From contig NZ_JAQAGZ010000024.1 of the NCBI RefSeq assembly GCF_027533625.1, positions 1-64,000 on the forward strand: a stretch of DNA of 64,000 nucleotides. The letters are read 5' to 3'. Made by a program: the position numbers and the translations under genes. The notes beneath the pieces are model-generated. The model ran no database searches, had not been told where the DNA came from, and was given only the letters and a program-made list of their open reading frames with translations. Shown piece by piece: positions 26,542-36,327 of the stretch. Positions within the stretch are counted from its first letter, which is position 1. Every line of letters starts with the position of its first letter. This DNA comes from Paenibacillus gyeongsangnamensis (GTDB lineage Bacteria; Bacillota; Bacilli; Paenibacillales; NBRC-103111).

Positions 26542-27706
26542 CCGTCCTCACTCCCCCCAATATGGCATCAACCAAATCAACCCGACTTTTTTTGGATTGA
26601 TGAGGTACTTGATTGGACAATTCGGTTGTAAACAAATCTTGTTTTTTAACGATGATATTGGCAATGGTATCAGCCAAATGAGCGGCATCGGCACGCCTAG
26701 CTATATAGACGCCATCCATAAAATCCGCCCATTCCGGAAGGCCTCCGGCATCGAACACTACGACGGGCTTCCCTGCTTTTCTGGCTTCCGGTACAACCAA
26801 AGGAGCAGGATCGGGATAAATCGACGGGACAACGACCACATCCGACTTGGCATACCATTGATTGATCTCTTTCCCGGATATCCTTCCGACAAATTGAACA
26901 TATTGTTCCAGTTGAAGCTTACGGGTGAGTTCATGGAGCTGACCACTGTACCATCCGTCGCCTATAATATTGCAATTCACCTGAATGCCTTTCTTGAGCA
27001 ATTGAGGAATGGCTTGCAACAAATACTGTACTCCTTTGGAATAGACTAAACGTCCGACATAAAGGAGCTTAATTTCGCGCTTCTTTTCGGGAAGAATAAG
27101 CGGTCTTAATTCTTCAATCTGCTTCAAAGTGTTATCAAACACTTGAATTTTATGCTGAGGGATTCCCTCGATCATTAAAAAATCACTAATTGCTTTACTT
27201 ACGGCATAAACCCCAATGCATTGCTTAAGAGCGCTTATCATCGAAAGATGATTAGAGACAGCCTGAAAAGCTTTTACGGGAGAAATATTCGTTCCGCATT
27301 TTCTTGCATACCAATTCAGTATGCAGGAATATCCTCCCCGTTTCATGCACAGCGCCTCGTTATCCCTATATAACCTCATACCTGACGGACACATGACGCT
27401 GTGAATGGTTGCCACGGTCGGATATTTAGATGCCAAGAGCTCCACCGCCTTGGCCGTATGCGGTATTCCGTGCCATACGATCAAGTCCGGTCGGAAGCTT
27501 CCAGCGTATACGGCCCACTCGCTCGGATCTTCGGGCAAAGCTACGGTGTGAAACTCTTCCTCTCCCCAGCTTCCGTTGTAATTTACCTTTAGTGCCGCCA
27601 AGGTGGTCTCATGGCCTTTCCTCATTAATTCGATGGAAAAATTGTAAATGAATCGTTCGAGGCCGCCTGCAGAATTGAACTCATCGGCAATCTGAAGTAT
27701 TCTCAT
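26534..27706 (-). CDS. Glycosyltransferase family 4
   Basis: 390-residue GT-B protein. FNSAGGLERFIYNFSIELM at the N-terminus and PAPLVVPEARKAGKPVVVFDAGG at the C-terminal donor site. A cysteine-rich patch (CMKRGGYSCILNWYARKC) in the middle resembles the one found in several EPS glycosyltransferases. It overlaps the upstream gene by 4 bp. Confidence 0.88.
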   Translation of the reverse strand: MRILQIADEFNSAGGLERFIYNFSIELMRKGHETTLAALKVNYNGSWGEEEFHTVALPEDPSEWAVYAGSFRPDLIVWHGIPHTAKAVELLASKYPTVATIHSVMCPSGMRLYRDNEALCMKRGGYSCILNWYARKCGTNISPVKAFQAVSNHLSMISALKQCIGVYAVSKAISDFLMIEGIPQHKIQVFDNTLKQIEELRPLILPEKKREIKLLYVGRLVYSKGVQYLLQAIPQLLKKGIQVNCNIIGDGWYSGQLHELTRKLQLEQYVQFVGRISGKEINQWYAKSDVVVVPSIYPDPAPLVVPEARKAGKPVVVFDAGGLPEWADFMDGVYIARRADAAHLADTIANIIVKKQDLFTTELSNQVPHQSKKSRVDLVDAILGGVRTGA

Positions 27707-28881
27707 AACACCCTCCGGTCGTTTCTGGCGGTATGGGTCCGCGCCGCCAGTGCTAAAATTTCGTTTAAATGGCTTGCCACCGCTTCATCCGAATAGTTGC
27801 GCAAATATAAACTTCTGGCTCCCTTCTCCAGACGCCGCCTTAAGCCTTCCTGCTGAGTGACGGAGCAGATCCGCTCAGCAAACACGGCCTCGTTTTCATC
27901 GGGTACCAGAAGAACATTTTCTCCGTTAATGAAATCGGGATCCGTTTCCAAACCGTCAATAGCCACAATCGGCCGGCCGCTTCGTAAATACGCCGCTATG
28001 ACCGTACGCCTGCCGGACGGACCGGAGGATTCAATAAACACATTAACCAAACTGCCATGCAAAATGTCGCTTAGCTCATCGTCATCGGCAAACCCCAGGA
28101 TCACCAGACGGTCGGCAAAGCCTTGCGCTTCTGCAAATTGTTTTAGGGCTTCCACTCTTGGAGTATGGACGTTAAAACCTCCGACCAGCACAAGCCGGAG
28201 CTCTTTATCCTTGTCCGCCAGCCTGGCAAAGGCCTCGCACAATTGCTCCAGCCGCTGAAGCTCGGAAAGCGTGCCGAACCAAGTAATATAAGGCCACGGA
28301 AAACGAGTTTTCCGCAGAGACTCATCTTTCCGCCCGCTAACGTTGCCAGCCGGAATCCGAACCACCTTGCGGGACCAAATCCGCTTCAGCTCGTTTTCGC
28401 GCCTATGATTCGTAACGATTTGAAACCGGCTGAAAACGCCGATCATGAACAGCTGGATATGGTGGCATAAAGCAAGCAGAAACTGTTTAGGCTTCAAGCT
28501 CCAATCGTAATGCAGTTCATGCATAAAGCTGATAACAGGTATTCTATAAAGCAGACGGATCCATATAGGGAGTAATGCGGCGAAAGGCGCAACGCCCGCT
28601 TTCCCCCACATATGGGGCACATATTGGAAAAGAATCACGTCCGTTTTCCTCGATTTATGAATATGCGACAATTGACGGAGGAAATCCCGGTAACCGGCGT
28701 ATTCATAAACCTCTTGCTCGCCGGCATAAGGCGGTATCGCTAGAGAACGGTCTGCCGTTTTCTCACACAACACGGTTACAGAACTGCAGGTTTGCTTCAT
28801 GAGACTGCGCATTAATTCTGTATGATCGGAGAGACCATTACGTATCGGGGAATAATACCTTGTCAGGATCAAAACGTTCAT
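27703..28881 (-). CDS. GT-B glycosyltransferase, divergent
   Basis: 392 residues. GT4-like Rossmann halves are visible (LILTRYYSPIRNGLSDHTELM and LVLVGGFNVHTPRVEALKQF), but the usual EX7E donor motif is replaced by ESSGPSGRRTVIAAYLRSGRP. It may use a different donor or be less active. Four-bp overlap with the next gene. Confidence 0.8.
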   Translation of the reverse strand: MNVLILTRYYSPIRNGLSDHTELMRSLMKQTCSSVTVLCEKTADRSLAIPPYAGEQEVYEYAGYRDFLRQLSHIHKSRKTDVILFQYVPHMWGKAGVAPFAALLPIWIRLLYRIPVISFMHELHYDWSLKPKQFLLALCHHIQLFMIGVFSRFQIVTNHRRENELKRIWSRKVVRIPAGNVSGRKDESLRKTRFPWPYITWFGTLSELQRLEQLCEAFARLADKDKELRLVLVGGFNVHTPRVEALKQFAEAQGFADRLVILGFADDDELSDILHGSLVNVFIESSGPSGRRTVIAAYLRSGRPIVAIDGLETDPDFINGENVLLVPDENEAVFAERICSVTQQEGLRRRLEKGARSLYLRNYSDEAVASHLNEILALAARTHTARNDRRVL

Positions 28882-28929
28882 ATTTGCGATACCACCTAAA
28901 CTGGATTCTTGTATTCTATAACAAGCCGC

Positions 28930-30249
28930 TCATTCACCTGCGACAGTTGGCCCGCTTCGGGTTCTCCGCAGCTTCATCTTTACCAACCTTAGCATGCTTA
29001 CGAACGGCTCCGGATAGAAATACAAAAGCCGGCTCCATGCAATCCCGAGCCTTGTGCTTTTGTATGCAAGAAAGCCCCATTTGACAAGCCCGATCATCAC
29101 GACGCCCAAAGCCGCCCCGATCCCTCCAAGCCAGGGCAGCATTATAAAGGCGGTGGCCGAACCGCTTAGAAGACCTGCAAGCTCCGCAAACGTCACAAAA
29201 TGAAATTTGTTTTCCGTTGACAAATAATTGGTCAGGACGACATAAGCGACGTTAAGCGGAGCGCATACCAGCAAAATTTGCCCCATCAGAATGGCCTCGG
29301 CGTATTTGGGGCCGTACATGATCGGAAGCACAAAGGGAAGCAAAAAAGCCGCAATAGCGGCTAAAGATAGAGTAGTATAAAACAAAGTCCCATGAATGCG
29401 TTCCACTTGCCTTTGCCTTTGCCGTACCTCCAAATCCATCAGCTTGGGAAACAGATACGTACTGATTGCGCCGACAAGCACTGAAGGCAGCATGGCTGCA
29501 ATGCTAGCTGAGACGGTATAAAGACCGAGCGTATAGGTAGTCAGGAATAAAGAAATAATCAATTGATCCAGGTTGCTTCCGAATGTGGCTACGATGAACC
29601 CCGAATAGATCTGCAGCCCTTTGCCGAACAGCTCCCGACCATGCTTGATGATGCCGGAAACCTTAGGTCGAACGATGCTTAAGACCCAGAATAGGGATAT
29701 AGCGAACATGCCTAGAGACCAGAACAAACTGCAGATAATAAAGCTGCGCACGGAATATTGATGGATGACCAGAAGGGTGGCGATCAGCAGCAGCGTTCCG
29801 GCCGGATTTAAAATCCGGAGTGCTAGCACCTTGTTAAACATGTTTTTCGTTTGGAGCGTACCGATCAATCCGTCCGATAAAAGTCCGAAAGGCAGCGTGA
29901 TCATAGCGATTTGAGCAAGCGCAATGACTTTTTCCGATTGATTGCTCAGCAAATGCGGGATAATGAATTCGCCTGCCGCCATGCCGATTAGACCCATTGA
30001 GGTGCCGATCACCAGATAAACCCCGAAATACTCCCTTTGCTTTTCGGGAAATTGCTTTCCTAAATAGATGACGGCACCGGGGAGTCCTATCGTGAAGAAG
30101 ATGGTGAACAAACTGCTCCAGCGGGTGGCGGTAGCCAGCTCCCCTCTCCCTTCCGGACCTAAATATCGGGCACTGAGGATCCCGGTGATCAAATTGATGG
30201 CTATGACCAATAGATTAACGCCAAGACTGGATAGAAAGAGTTTTCTCAT
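28930..30249 (-). CDS. Wzx-like lipid-linked oligosaccharide flippase
   Basis: 439 residues with twelve or more hydrophobic helices, RYLGPEGRGELATATRWSS in the first loop (the MATE/MOP 'YLGPEGRG' motif), typical of polysaccharide flippases. It would turn the undecaprenyl-PP-linked repeat to the outside of the membrane for polymerisation by the Wzy-like protein at 33-34.7 kb. Confidence 0.9.
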   Translation of the reverse strand: MRKLFLSSLGVNLLVIAINLITGILSARYLGPEGRGELATATRWSSLFTIFFTIGLPGAVIYLGKQFPEKQREYFGVYLVIGTSMGLIGMAAGEFIIPHLLSNQSEKVIALAQIAMITLPFGLLSDGLIGTLQTKNMFNKVLALRILNPAGTLLLIATLLVIHQYSVRSFIICSLFWSLGMFAISLFWVLSIVRPKVSGIIKHGRELFGKGLQIYSGFIVATFGSNLDQLIISLFLTTYTLGLYTVSASIAAMLPSVLVGAISTYLFPKLMDLEVRQRQRQVERIHGTLFYTTLSLAAIAAFLLPFVLPIMYGPKYAEAILMGQILLVCAPLNVAYVVLTNYLSTENKFHFVTFAELAGLLSGSATAFIMLPWLGGIGAALGVVMIGLVKWGFLAYKSTRLGIAWSRLLYFYPEPFVSMLRLVKMKLRRTRSGPTVAGE

Positions 30250-30253
30250 CGAC

Positions 30254-31975
30254 TTATCTTGGCTTTAATGTTTTTACCAGTCTTTTCACTTCACCAAACG
30301 GGGTGTCAATGGCTTCATAAACGTTCACAGTCAATTGGTCTTCAAATTGCTCGGTCCGGATATTGTCGAATGTAAGATACTGATTTCCCGTGACTAAACG
30401 GTTAGCTCCGATGAAAGGCAGCGTTTGCGAACCCAATACGCGTCCTAAGACGTCGACGAGCTCAACCTTCATCTTTGAGAAATTCTGATCGACCACGATA
30501 TTATCCAGTCTTTGGATGTCCAGATCCAGATTCATTTTGTATTTGTATTTCCCCTGGTCGAATAGGGCGATCATCGACCAATCATTTACTTTGACCTCGA
30601 ACGGATAGAAAGCCAATACTTTATCGTCCGTTTCCTTCTGAACCTGTGTCCGGTAGGAAGCGATCGGGATGCTGTAGGGGGCTGCCAGCTGCCCGTCGAG
30701 CAAATTCATGATCAAGTCCGTACCTTTCTCCGAGTTCGGAAGATTGAAGGAATAGTTGATGATATACCCCAAGTTCGGAAGCAGCTCCTGGGAAGCGGTC
30801 GTTTGTCTTGCGCCTGCGTAGCTGAACCCGTCCAATGTCCGGAGCTCTGCCTGAAAGTTAGGAACAGGAAGCGGACGATCCGTTTTATTCTGCAGCTTGA
30901 ATTTGGCGACGGCCGTTTGATAGCCTTCCCCTTCAGCTCCATGAAGATGGAGCTCTACCATGGATACCTCGACCCCTTGCTGGACAAGCTTGTTTAGCGG
31001 ATCAAATGAAATGGCTGATCCCGGAATGATCAGCTCGGGCTGCGCCGTTAACGCCGGCGCTCCGGTATCCAGCTGAATAGCCAAGCGTCCGATGTTAAAA
31101 TCGACATTCGTTTTATCGGTATCATTTTTTTGGAAGCTCTCCTGATTAAGCACCGTCAAGCTCTTTAACGTAACGCCGGTTTCGAGAGGAACGGCATAAT
31201 ACAGCTGCTGCTTTTCTCCAGCTTCCAGCGTTACCGTTCCGGATGGAGCGATTCTTTTGCCATGATAAGCTTTTTTATCCGAATTTCCGTCAATCAAAAT
31301 ATTAGGCAGCGTTTCCTTCATCGTACCTTTATTTTCAACAATGAGCCCAACAATAGCTACGGGTCCCTGCGTACTGTTCTGATAGGTCAATTGGAACGGC
31401 GTAAACTGTAAATTTCTCGACAGTACGGGAATCGTAAACGGCTGCTTCCACGGGATGATTTGTCCTTGTTCCGACAACGAGGCATTATTTCCTTTCCACT
31501 CACCGGTTAATGGCAGTGTCAGCACCGTTGTTTCTTTGATCGGATATTCAAATTCATCAATATTTACCCAGTACAGAGAGGTTAAAGAAAAGTCATCGTT
31601 TCGGTCCAGTACGACGAGATAAGAAAGCTCTACCTTTTCCTGAGGCTGTATAGATGGAGCATTCGTTGCGCTGGGACGCAGCGTATATTCCGTGCCGTCA
31701 CCGCTCTTGACCCTCAGGGCGTAATCAGGCACCCGGGTCATGCGATTTCCCGTATTATACAATCGGACGACTACCCCCACTTTTGTACCGTTTTGCGTTC
31801 TTTCGTTCAGTACGCTCTTTACCTCTACCTGAACCGTATTGGTGAGGTTATACCGAACAACGATATCGGTTGTGGAAGGAGCATCGCTCGCGATGGCGGT
31901 CATATTTGCCGCAGCGGCTAACAAAGAGGCGGAGATGGCGACTGCAGCCAAAGCTTTATTCCATTGTAGTTTCAT
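30254..31975 (-). CDS. Secreted protein of the EPS operon, function unknown
   Basis: 573 residues with a signal peptide (positive start, hydrophobic core to about residue 24, cleavage near AIA-SDA). The rest looks like repeated beta-sandwich domains: VKVGVVVRLYNTGNRMTRVPDYALRV, FQLTYQNSTQGPVAIVGLIVENKGT, VAKFKLQNKTDRPLPVPNF recur with similar spacing. No enzyme motif is seen. It lies between the adaptor lipoprotein and the flippase, suggesting a structural or export role in EPS assembly at the cell surface. Confidence 0.7.
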   Translation of the reverse strand: MKLQWNKALAAVAISASLLAAAANMTAIASDAPSTTDIVVRYNLTNTVQVEVKSVLNERTQNGTKVGVVVRLYNTGNRMTRVPDYALRVKSGDGTEYTLRPSATNAPSIQPQEKVELSYLVVLDRNDDFSLTSLYWVNIDEFEYPIKETTVLTLPLTGEWKGNNASLSEQGQIIPWKQPFTIPVLSRNLQFTPFQLTYQNSTQGPVAIVGLIVENKGTMKETLPNILIDGNSDKKAYHGKRIAPSGTVTLEAGEKQQLYYAVPLETGVTLKSLTVLNQESFQKNDTDKTNVDFNIGRLAIQLDTGAPALTAQPELIIPGSAISFDPLNKLVQQGVEVSMVELHLHGAEGEGYQTAVAKFKLQNKTDRPLPVPNFQAELRTLDGFSYAGARQTTASQELLPNLGYIINYSFNLPNSEKGTDLIMNLLDGQLAAPYSIPIASYRTQVQKETDDKVLAFYPFEVKVNDWSMIALFDQGKYKYKMNLDLDIQRLDNIVVDQNFSKMKVELVDVLGRVLGSQTLPFIGANRLVTGNQYLTFDNIRTEQFEDQLTVNVYEAIDTPFGEVKRLVKTLKPR

Positions 31976-31986
31976 AGGTTATGCCC

Positions 31987-33279
31987 TCACTTTTTCGCTT
32001 GGCCAACAGCCGAAGCCAGTTGAACCTTTTCTTGATCTTTTAATTGATTCGGATCGGAAATAATCAGGTTGTCTCCCTCTTTAACGCCGGACAACACTTC
32101 CTGATTCAGCTCATTGTCGCTTAAGCGGCCGAGCTCCACCTTACGGCGTTCAACCGTTCCATTGACTAAAATAAACACAAAGTTTTCTTCGCCCTTTTTG
32201 AGAATGCTGGCCACGGGGATTGCCAGTACGTTTTGCTCACTTTCATCCATAAGCTGAATACGGGTTTTCATGCCCGGTTTAAATTTCAAATCCGGGTTTG
32301 GAACCTCCAAGCTTAATTCGTACCCTTTCGTTTGGGGATCAATGACACTCGACAGGAAGCTGATGCCGGCTCTCATCTTATCGGAAGTCCCGGGCAGATA
32401 AAAGGACAGCTCGCTTTTGCCGCGGACCAGACGCGCCGCTTGCTCAGACAGCTGGGCTTTCACTTTAACCGGATCCAATTTTTGAATGATGCCTACTTTG
32501 GAACCCTTCCCGGCCGGCATTCCTACTTGCAGCTGCATTTCAGTTAGAATTCCATCGGCAGGCGCCTTGACTTCAAGACCGGAAGAAAGCTCATCGAAGC
32601 GCTGTAAATTCATTTGCGCTTCTTGCAGCGAAGTTTGGAGCGAAGATGAGTCGGCAACGGTCAATGCTTTCAGCTTTTGCTTTAAAAATTGCAGATCCAG
32701 CTGGGCATTGGATAATTGGGATTCGGCTTGCTGAACTTGAGTCTTATTAGCAGTACCCGCCTCATAATCGTTCTTGGTCTTGTTTCGGTTCCGTGTCAGC
32801 TCAACGATTCCCTGCTCCGCTTTCTGAATGGATTGAGACAGCTCCGTACGGCTCAGCTCCGCGTCCTTGCGGGCTTTATTGATCGCATCCTCCGTGGATT
32901 TTACGGCTAATACCAGTTTTTCACGTTCAAATTTGGCATCCCTCGAGAATAAACGAAGGATAACATCTCCTTGTTTAACCGTCTCCCCCCGCTTCTTGAA
33001 AATTTCCTCAACGACACCATCGGTCTCGGCGAGCACGTCAAACTGGACGGATGCCGTGATTTCTGCAGCCTGCTCGGGAATTTCACCGATTTTCTGCTTC
33101 ACTACTTTTAACGTTTTTACCGTCTTTACCTGCTGCTCCTGAGCCATCGCTTCTTTCTCCGGTTGAAAAAGTTTAATGGACGAGCATCCTGCTATAACGG
33201 ATAAGCTTAATCCTAAGACGGCAACGGTTTTGAAATTCCGATAGCTTGCTTGTCGGCGATGGCGTCGTTTTCTGCGCAT
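31987..33279 (-). CDS. HlyD/RND-type adaptor lipoprotein
   Basis: 430 residues. The lipobox SVIAGC places the lipid-modified cysteine at about residue 32. Then come a lipoyl half-motif, a coiled coil (about residues 125-215), a second lipoyl part (VKAPADGILTEMQLQVGMPAG) and a barrel (FKPGMKTRIQLMDES). It starts 11 nt after AGGAGG within the end of the wzy-like gene (67-bp overlap). No MacB-type ABC or RND partner is nearby, which is unusual; it may bridge the polymerisation machinery and the wall. Confidence 0.82.
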   Translation of the reverse strand: MRRKRRHRRQASYRNFKTVAVLGLSLSVIAGCSSIKLFQPEKEAMAQEQQVKTVKTLKVVKQKIGEIPEQAAEITASVQFDVLAETDGVVEEIFKKRGETVKQGDVILRLFSRDAKFEREKLVLAVKSTEDAINKARKDAELSRTELSQSIQKAEQGIVELTRNRNKTKNDYEAGTANKTQVQQAESQLSNAQLDLQFLKQKLKALTVADSSSLQTSLQEAQMNLQRFDELSSGLEVKAPADGILTEMQLQVGMPAGKGSKVGIIQKLDPVKVKAQLSEQAARLVRGKSELSFYLPGTSDKMRAGISFLSSVIDPQTKGYELSLEVPNPDLKFKPGMKTRIQLMDESEQNVLAIPVASILKKGEENFVFILVNGTVERRKVELGRLSDNELNQEVLSGVKEGDNLIISDPNQLKDQEKVQLASAVGQAKK

Positions 33280-34724
33280 GTCAATAATTCCCTCCTGCGT
33301 TTTAAGGTTAGTACATCCAGATAACCGATACTCAGCCAGATGATAGCACTTGCGGAGTAATTTCCGCCAATGGACCAGCTTCCGAGAGTCGCAAGCAATA
33401 TTCCCAGGATAATCAATCCATGGCTGCTTGCTTTGGCTTCCTTAAAAGCTAAACGAAGTGCTTCAAGGATGATTAACGCATAAATCACCCCTCCGATCAC
33501 GCCGTCCGATATCATCATGTTGCTAAGATCAACCTCGGAGCTGGCTCCGTTGTTGGACAATTTCATACCTGCTAATGTGGTTACCCCAAGTCCTCTGCCG
33601 ATCGGCATGGACAATCCTTGTATAATACCCGATTGAAACATTTGGACATGGATAAGTGCCGTTGAATGTTGTTGATCCAAAGGGTTAGCCAGCCCGTTCA
33701 CTTGATGGGCAATCAGGGCGCTGCTAGAAGTATCCAGCTTCGTAATGACCGAGAAGGCCCCAACGAGAGCCACCGACATCAGGATGGCCGTAAACCATCG
33801 GGTAGAAGCTTTTTTGGCATTGATAATCGTAAGTACCGATAACGAAAAGGCGGTTAGAATGACCGGAGTCCGTACGGATTGTAAAAACATACCATAAAAG
33901 AGCAAAGGGAGGATGACTATTGCAATCACCTTTTGTATAAATGTCCCCCGCAGCAGAAGCACCCACGCGATAACGATTGCCATTACCAGATAAATGGTAT
34001 ATTCGGCTCCATTCGTAAAGAAAGAAAAAGCTCTGGATTCGGTTTGGCTAACCATCAGCGCGGCATAATTGGCGATATCAATCCATTGGTTCTCAAAAGA
34101 TGAAAAACCATAAAAGATTTGCTTTAATCCGTACAATGCACTAACGACTCCGACGGTACATACGGTGCCGTAAATCACGCTGATCCATCGAGCATTGAAA
34201 TGCATTCTGGTAAGTACCATCCAGAATAAGGGAACGACATAAAAAATAACGCCCCCAAGTCCCGTCAAAATGCTTCCTTGAAGCGGATTTACAATCTGTA
34301 TCATATCGATAAAGATCATCCATCGCACCAGCTTAAACAACCGGGTGTCCTTTTCCTTGGGAACCCCTTGCCTTCGAAGATAAGTCCAATAGACCCAATA
34401 AGACCCGAGCAGCATGACCATGGATGGAGCCAGTATGACAAGCGGGTCGAATGAACTCCAGCCTGACGATGGGATAAGCGCCCGCCGGAAGAAACCCATA
34501 AACGGAAGGTAGATCAATATACCATAGAGCATCCATGCCGGACGGCGGATGCTTAGAGCAACCATAATCAAACTGATCGAAATAAAAAAGAGAAGGCGGA
34601 TTTTGGTCGGGTCCATCACTGTCCGTCCCAGCAAATATCCGCACAAGCCGAACAATATCAAGCTAACTAGGAGGCTAAGAATGCGGTTTCCCTGAATTTT
34701 AAGGATCATTGTGCTCAACTTCAT
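33213..34724 (-). CDS. Wzy-like O-antigen ligase/polymerase
   Basis: 503 residues with about twelve helices and a large extracytoplasmic loop near residues 320-400 (HQVNGLANPLDQQHSTALIH and MPIGRGLGVTTLAG), the arrangement of Wzy/WaaL proteins. It would polymerise EPS repeats outside the membrane. It is the first gene after the internal terminator-like hairpin at 34864-34903, and I see no clear promoter between. Confidence 0.85.
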   Translation of the reverse strand: MKLSTMILKIQGNRILSLLVSLILFGLCGYLLGRTVMDPTKIRLLFFISISLIMVALSIRRPAWMLYGILIYLPFMGFFRRALIPSSGWSSFDPLVILAPSMVMLLGSYWVYWTYLRRQGVPKEKDTRLFKLVRWMIFIDMIQIVNPLQGSILTGLGGVIFYVVPLFWMVLTRMHFNARWISVIYGTVCTVGVVSALYGLKQIFYGFSSFENQWIDIANYAALMVSQTESRAFSFFTNGAEYTIYLVMAIVIAWVLLLRGTFIQKVIAIVILPLLFYGMFLQSVRTPVILTAFSLSVLTIINAKKASTRWFTAILMSVALVGAFSVITKLDTSSSALIAHQVNGLANPLDQQHSTALIHVQMFQSGIIQGLSMPIGRGLGVTTLAGMKLSNNGASSEVDLSNMMISDGVIGGVIYALIILEALRLAFKEAKASSHGLIILGILLATLGSWSIGGNYSASAIIWLSIGYLDVLTLKRRRELLTCAENDAIADKQAIGISKPLPS

Positions 34725-34863
34725 ACGCCTACTTCCTCTTAAGTCTATCCCTGCTTACCAAAAAGCAATTCGGTTCTATGCGATCCTGATTCGGGGTGTA
34801 GACGCGCGCTCCCGCGTTGGATCCCAAATTGCAGGTTACTGTCGAATGTAAGAAATAAGAAAA

Positions 34864-34903
34864 GAGGTTACCCGCAAGACAGCACCTGTCTTGTGATAAC
34901 CTC
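34864..34903 (-). terminator. Terminator-like hairpin inside the EPS gene run
   Basis: GAGGTTA (34864-34870) pairs with TAACCTC (34897-34903), and CAAGACAG with CTGTCTTG inside, separated by a small internal loop. On the minus strand it is followed by TTTTCTTATTTCTTA. It sits between ugd and the wzy-like gene, so EPS transcripts must read through it or a new promoter must lie in 34725-34863, where I see none clearly. Confidence 0.75.
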
Positions 34904-34926
34904 CGTCATTCATAACCTTTATTTTT

Positions 34927-36297
34927 TTACACATGCTCATATTTTTTTTTATTTCGTGTACCGATGCCTAGATAGTCCATATCTGCATTCTCAAAATCAG
35001 ACGCTGCCATCGCATTTCTTCCGTCAATGAATACGGGCCGCCGCATCAGAGACCGAATCTCCTCCGCGCTTAGGCTTATATATTCCGGCCATTCCGTAAC
35101 CAGCAATGCGGCATCCGCATTCCTGAGCGCTTCCTTAATTTGTTCGGCGAAATGCACACGATCCGGAAGCAGGCTCCGAGCCTTATTCATAGCCACCGGG
35201 TCATGAACCCTAACATCTGCCTTTTCCGCCAAAAGCTCGAGGATAATAGGGATGCTGGGGGCTTCCCGCAAATCGTCCGTACCCGGCTTAAACGAAAGCC
35301 CCAGGACTGCGATCTGCTTGCCGGCAAGCTCGCCAAGCTGCTCGCGCAGCTTTTGAAGCATAATGTACTTCTGGGAGTGATTTACTTCAATTACGGCCGA
35401 AAGCAGTTTAAAATCATATCCGCTCGTATCCGCTATATATTGCAATGCCCGCGTATCCTTGGGAAAACAGCTCCCGCCATAGCCGATACCCGCCTGCAAA
35501 AAAGATGAGCCTATACGCACATCCTTACCGATGATCCCGGCAACTTGCTTGACGTCAGCTCCCACACGATCGCACACATTGGCAATTTCATTAATAAAAC
35601 TGATTTTCATGGCTAAAAACGCGTTGGCCGCGTATTTCGCCAATTCAGCACTTCTGCGGTCGACCAGGATATATTCCGGAGATGTATATCCTGCCGGACG
35701 AGGAGCATAGGCCGGCGCTGCAAAGGATTGATTCAATACGCCGGAGTAGAGCTGACTTAGTATCGCATCCGAAACTTCGTCGCCCCCTACTACGATCCTA
35801 TCGGGGTAGAATGTGTCTTGAATAGCCCTCGCTTGCCGAAGGAATTCAGGATTGGAGGCGACTCGGACCGTCGTTTCAAGACTGGCCTCCTTCACCTTCT
35901 GCGCGATTTTATCGCCGGTGCCTACAGGAACCGTGCTTTTATTAATAAGAACGGTAGACTTTTCCTTCATGCGCAAATAGCCTACCGTCTCCTCAACGGC
36001 CGAGAATAAGTAGGTAAGATTGGGCGATCCGTCCGACTGGGCGGGAGTGCCGACGGCAAAGAAAATAACGTCTGCCCCCATCACGGCTTCCCAATAAGAG
36101 CTGGTAAAATGAATGCGTTCCGGATGCGATTGAAGCAGCTCTTTCATGCCCGGCTCGTAAAAAGGCATTATCCCTTGGGACAGTTGCTCGACCTTCTTTT
36201 CGTCTACGTCGACACAGGTAACCTCATGCCCCAGATAGGCTAAGGAGGCCCCCGTAGTCAACCCTACATATCCTGTTCCTATTACGGTAACATTCAT
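34927..36297 (-). CDS. ugd: UDP-glucose 6-dehydrogenase
   Basis: 456-residue NAD-dependent enzyme that oxidises UDP-glucose to UDP-glucuronate. Motifs: GTGYVGLTTGASLAYLGHEV (NAD fold), INKSTVPVGTGDKI, and GYGGSCFPKDTRAL with the catalytic cysteine. The substrate is supplied by GalU, two genes upstream. Its product gives the EPS its acidic sugar. Confidence 0.96.
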   Translation of the reverse strand: MNVTVIGTGYVGLTTGASLAYLGHEVTCVDVDEKKVEQLSQGIMPFYEPGMKELLQSHPERIHFTSSYWEAVMGADVIFFAVGTPAQSDGSPNLTYLFSAVEETVGYLRMKEKSTVLINKSTVPVGTGDKIAQKVKEASLETTVRVASNPEFLRQARAIQDTFYPDRIVVGGDEVSDAILSQLYSGVLNQSFAAPAYAPRPAGYTSPEYILVDRRSAELAKYAANAFLAMKISFINEIANVCDRVGADVKQVAGIIGKDVRIGSSFLQAGIGYGGSCFPKDTRALQYIADTSGYDFKLLSAVIEVNHSQKYIMLQKLREQLGELAGKQIAVLGLSFKPGTDDLREAPSIPIILELLAEKADVRVHDPVAMNKARSLLPDRVHFAEQIKEALRNADAALLVTEWPEYISLSAEEIRSLMRRPVFIDGRNAMAASDFENADMDYLGIGTRNKKKYEHV

Positions 36298-36327
36298 ATA
36301 AGATCTCCTGACGGATAAGATTAGGTA

